This document shows positions 63,345-64,000 of a stretch of DNA of 64,000 nucleotides, piece by piece. The position numbers and the translations under genes are program-made. The stretch spans positions 37,718 through 101,717 of the forward strand of contig NZ_JACHXU010000010.1 of assembly GCF_014192335.1 (NCBI RefSeq). Direction: 5' to 3'. Position 1 is the stretch's first letter. The number at the start of each line of letters is the position of its first letter. Below the pieces are notes generated by a model, which made no database searches, had not been told where the DNA came from, and saw only the letters and a list, made by a program, of their open reading frames with translations. This DNA comes from Aporhodopirellula rubra. GTDB lineage: Bacteria; Planctomycetota; Planctomycetia; Pirellulales; Pirellulaceae.

Positions 63345-64000
63345 ATGTGTCGGCCGTCGGCCTTGGTTGGCTCGAGCTTTGAAACCGGTGGCTGACACCA
63401 CCGGCAGGGATTCTGCCGGGCTCCGCCCTCGAGTTCAGCCGGGCTCGTCCCTTGAGATAACTGCATAGCCCGGAGGGCGAAAGATTCATTGCCGGTGGCG
63501 TCAGCCACTGGAGCATAGTTGCCTCACATCCGAGCCCGGAGAGCGACACATGGTCTGCTTCTCAACCTCATGATGTGTCGGCCTCCGGCCTTGGTTGGCT
63601 CGAGCTTTGAAACCGGTGGCTGACGCCACCGGCAGGGATTCTGCCGGGCTCCGCCCTCGAGTTCAGCCGGGCTCGTCCCTTGAGATAACTGCATAGCCCG
63701 GAGGGCGAAAGATTCATTGCCGGTGGCGTCAGCCACCGGACCATAGTTACCTCACATCCGAGCCCGGAGGGCGACACATGGTCAACTCCTCAGTCTCATG
63801 ATGTGTCGGCCGCCGGCCTTGGTTGGCTCGAGCTTTGAAACCGGTGGCTGACACCACCGGCAGGGATTCTGCTGGGCTCCGCCCTCGAGTTCAGCCGGGC
63901 TCGGCCCTTGAGATAACTGCATAGCCCGGAGGGCGAAAGATTCATTGCCGGTGGCGTCAGCCACCGGACCATAGTTACCTCACATCCGAGCCCGGAGGGC
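63345..64000. repeat. Tandem array, 228-bp period (two full units and a truncated third)
   Basis: Units start at 63345, 63573 and 63801, each with ATGTGTCGGCC, so the period is exactly 228 bases. The third is cut by the window end. Each unit holds CCGGTGG-ctgaca-CCACCGG, CTCGAGTTCAGCCGGGC, GCCCGGAGGGC, CCGGTGGC-gtca-GCCACCGG and a final GCCCGGAGGGC, then ACACATGG and about 20 variable bases. Differences between units are single substitutions (such as CTGACAC versus CTGACGC). This does not look like CRISPR, because the repeat is long and the spacers are short and similar. Confidence 0.9.

Noticed and set aside
63345..64000. CRISPR array
   Set aside because: The period is 228 bases with internal hairpins; variable parts are only about 20 bases and resemble each other; no cas gene is near.

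Overview
The window looks like a chromosomal segment of a marine planctomycete, most likely Pirellulaceae (Rhodopirellula relatives). This is an inference. It rests on the gene families (DUF1570 protein, degenerate Ser/Thr kinase, several M50/site-2-protease-like proteins, multihaem cytochrome with a DDLLGG repeat, DUF2264 and Gfo/Idh/MocA sugar enzymes), the many lone genes with weak ribosome binding sites, and short GC-rich intergenic palindromes. No rRNA, plasmid or phage module is visible.

Region 1 (1-17159) is a polysaccharide and uronic acid utilisation locus. A leftward run reads DUF2264 protein, type I phosphomannose-isomerase-like protein, sodium:solute symporter, SDR and heparinase II/III-like lyase (cut by the window edge), with overlapping genes. 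A rightward run reads GH88-type unsaturated glucuronyl hydrolase, Gfo/Idh/MocA oxidoreductase, second SDR and secreted PL7 alginate-lyase-like enzyme. A secreted esterase, a LacI-family regulator, a D-2-hydroxyacid dehydrogenase and a TIM-barrel sugar isomerase follow. Extracellular lyases would cut the polymer, the symporter would import unsaturated oligo- or monosaccharides, and the GH88, SDR, Gfo/Idh and isomerase enzymes would process them. Dyad symmetries sit in the divergent promoter, and a shared TTCATA-type dyad lies on both sides of the regulator gene.

Region 2 (17160-30497) carries housekeeping genes: an M48 protease, thiol peroxidase, CdsA, the compact block PhoH / PgpH-type HD phosphohydrolase / YbeY / CorC-CNNM protein, ThiG and a large M50 protease.

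Region 3 (30806-44111) carries a five-haem cytochrome followed directly by a probable outer-membrane barrel, an AsmA-like protein, an Rpn-type nuclease, a membrane protein, shikimate kinase, FabH, tRNA-Met, a fatty acid desaturase and a class IV aminotransferase.

Region 4 (44215-61890) begins with two adjacent genes for a GAF-HlyD adaptor and a PqqD-like/M50/HlyD fusion, the strongest candidate here for a poorly described secretion or envelope system. It continues with a DUF1570 protein, DoxX, a quinone oxidoreductase, a hypothetical gene, GatB, a membrane pseudokinase with a small membrane partner, an MCE-like protein overlapping an orphan ABC sugar permease, and topoisomerase III.

Region 5 (62180-64000) holds tRNA-Arg, a gene remnant, and a RAYT-like Y1 transposase embedded in a 228-bp-period tandem repeat array that supplies its ribosome binding site and start codon. 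Two related dispersed repeats lie at 11951-12257 and 17361-17629.
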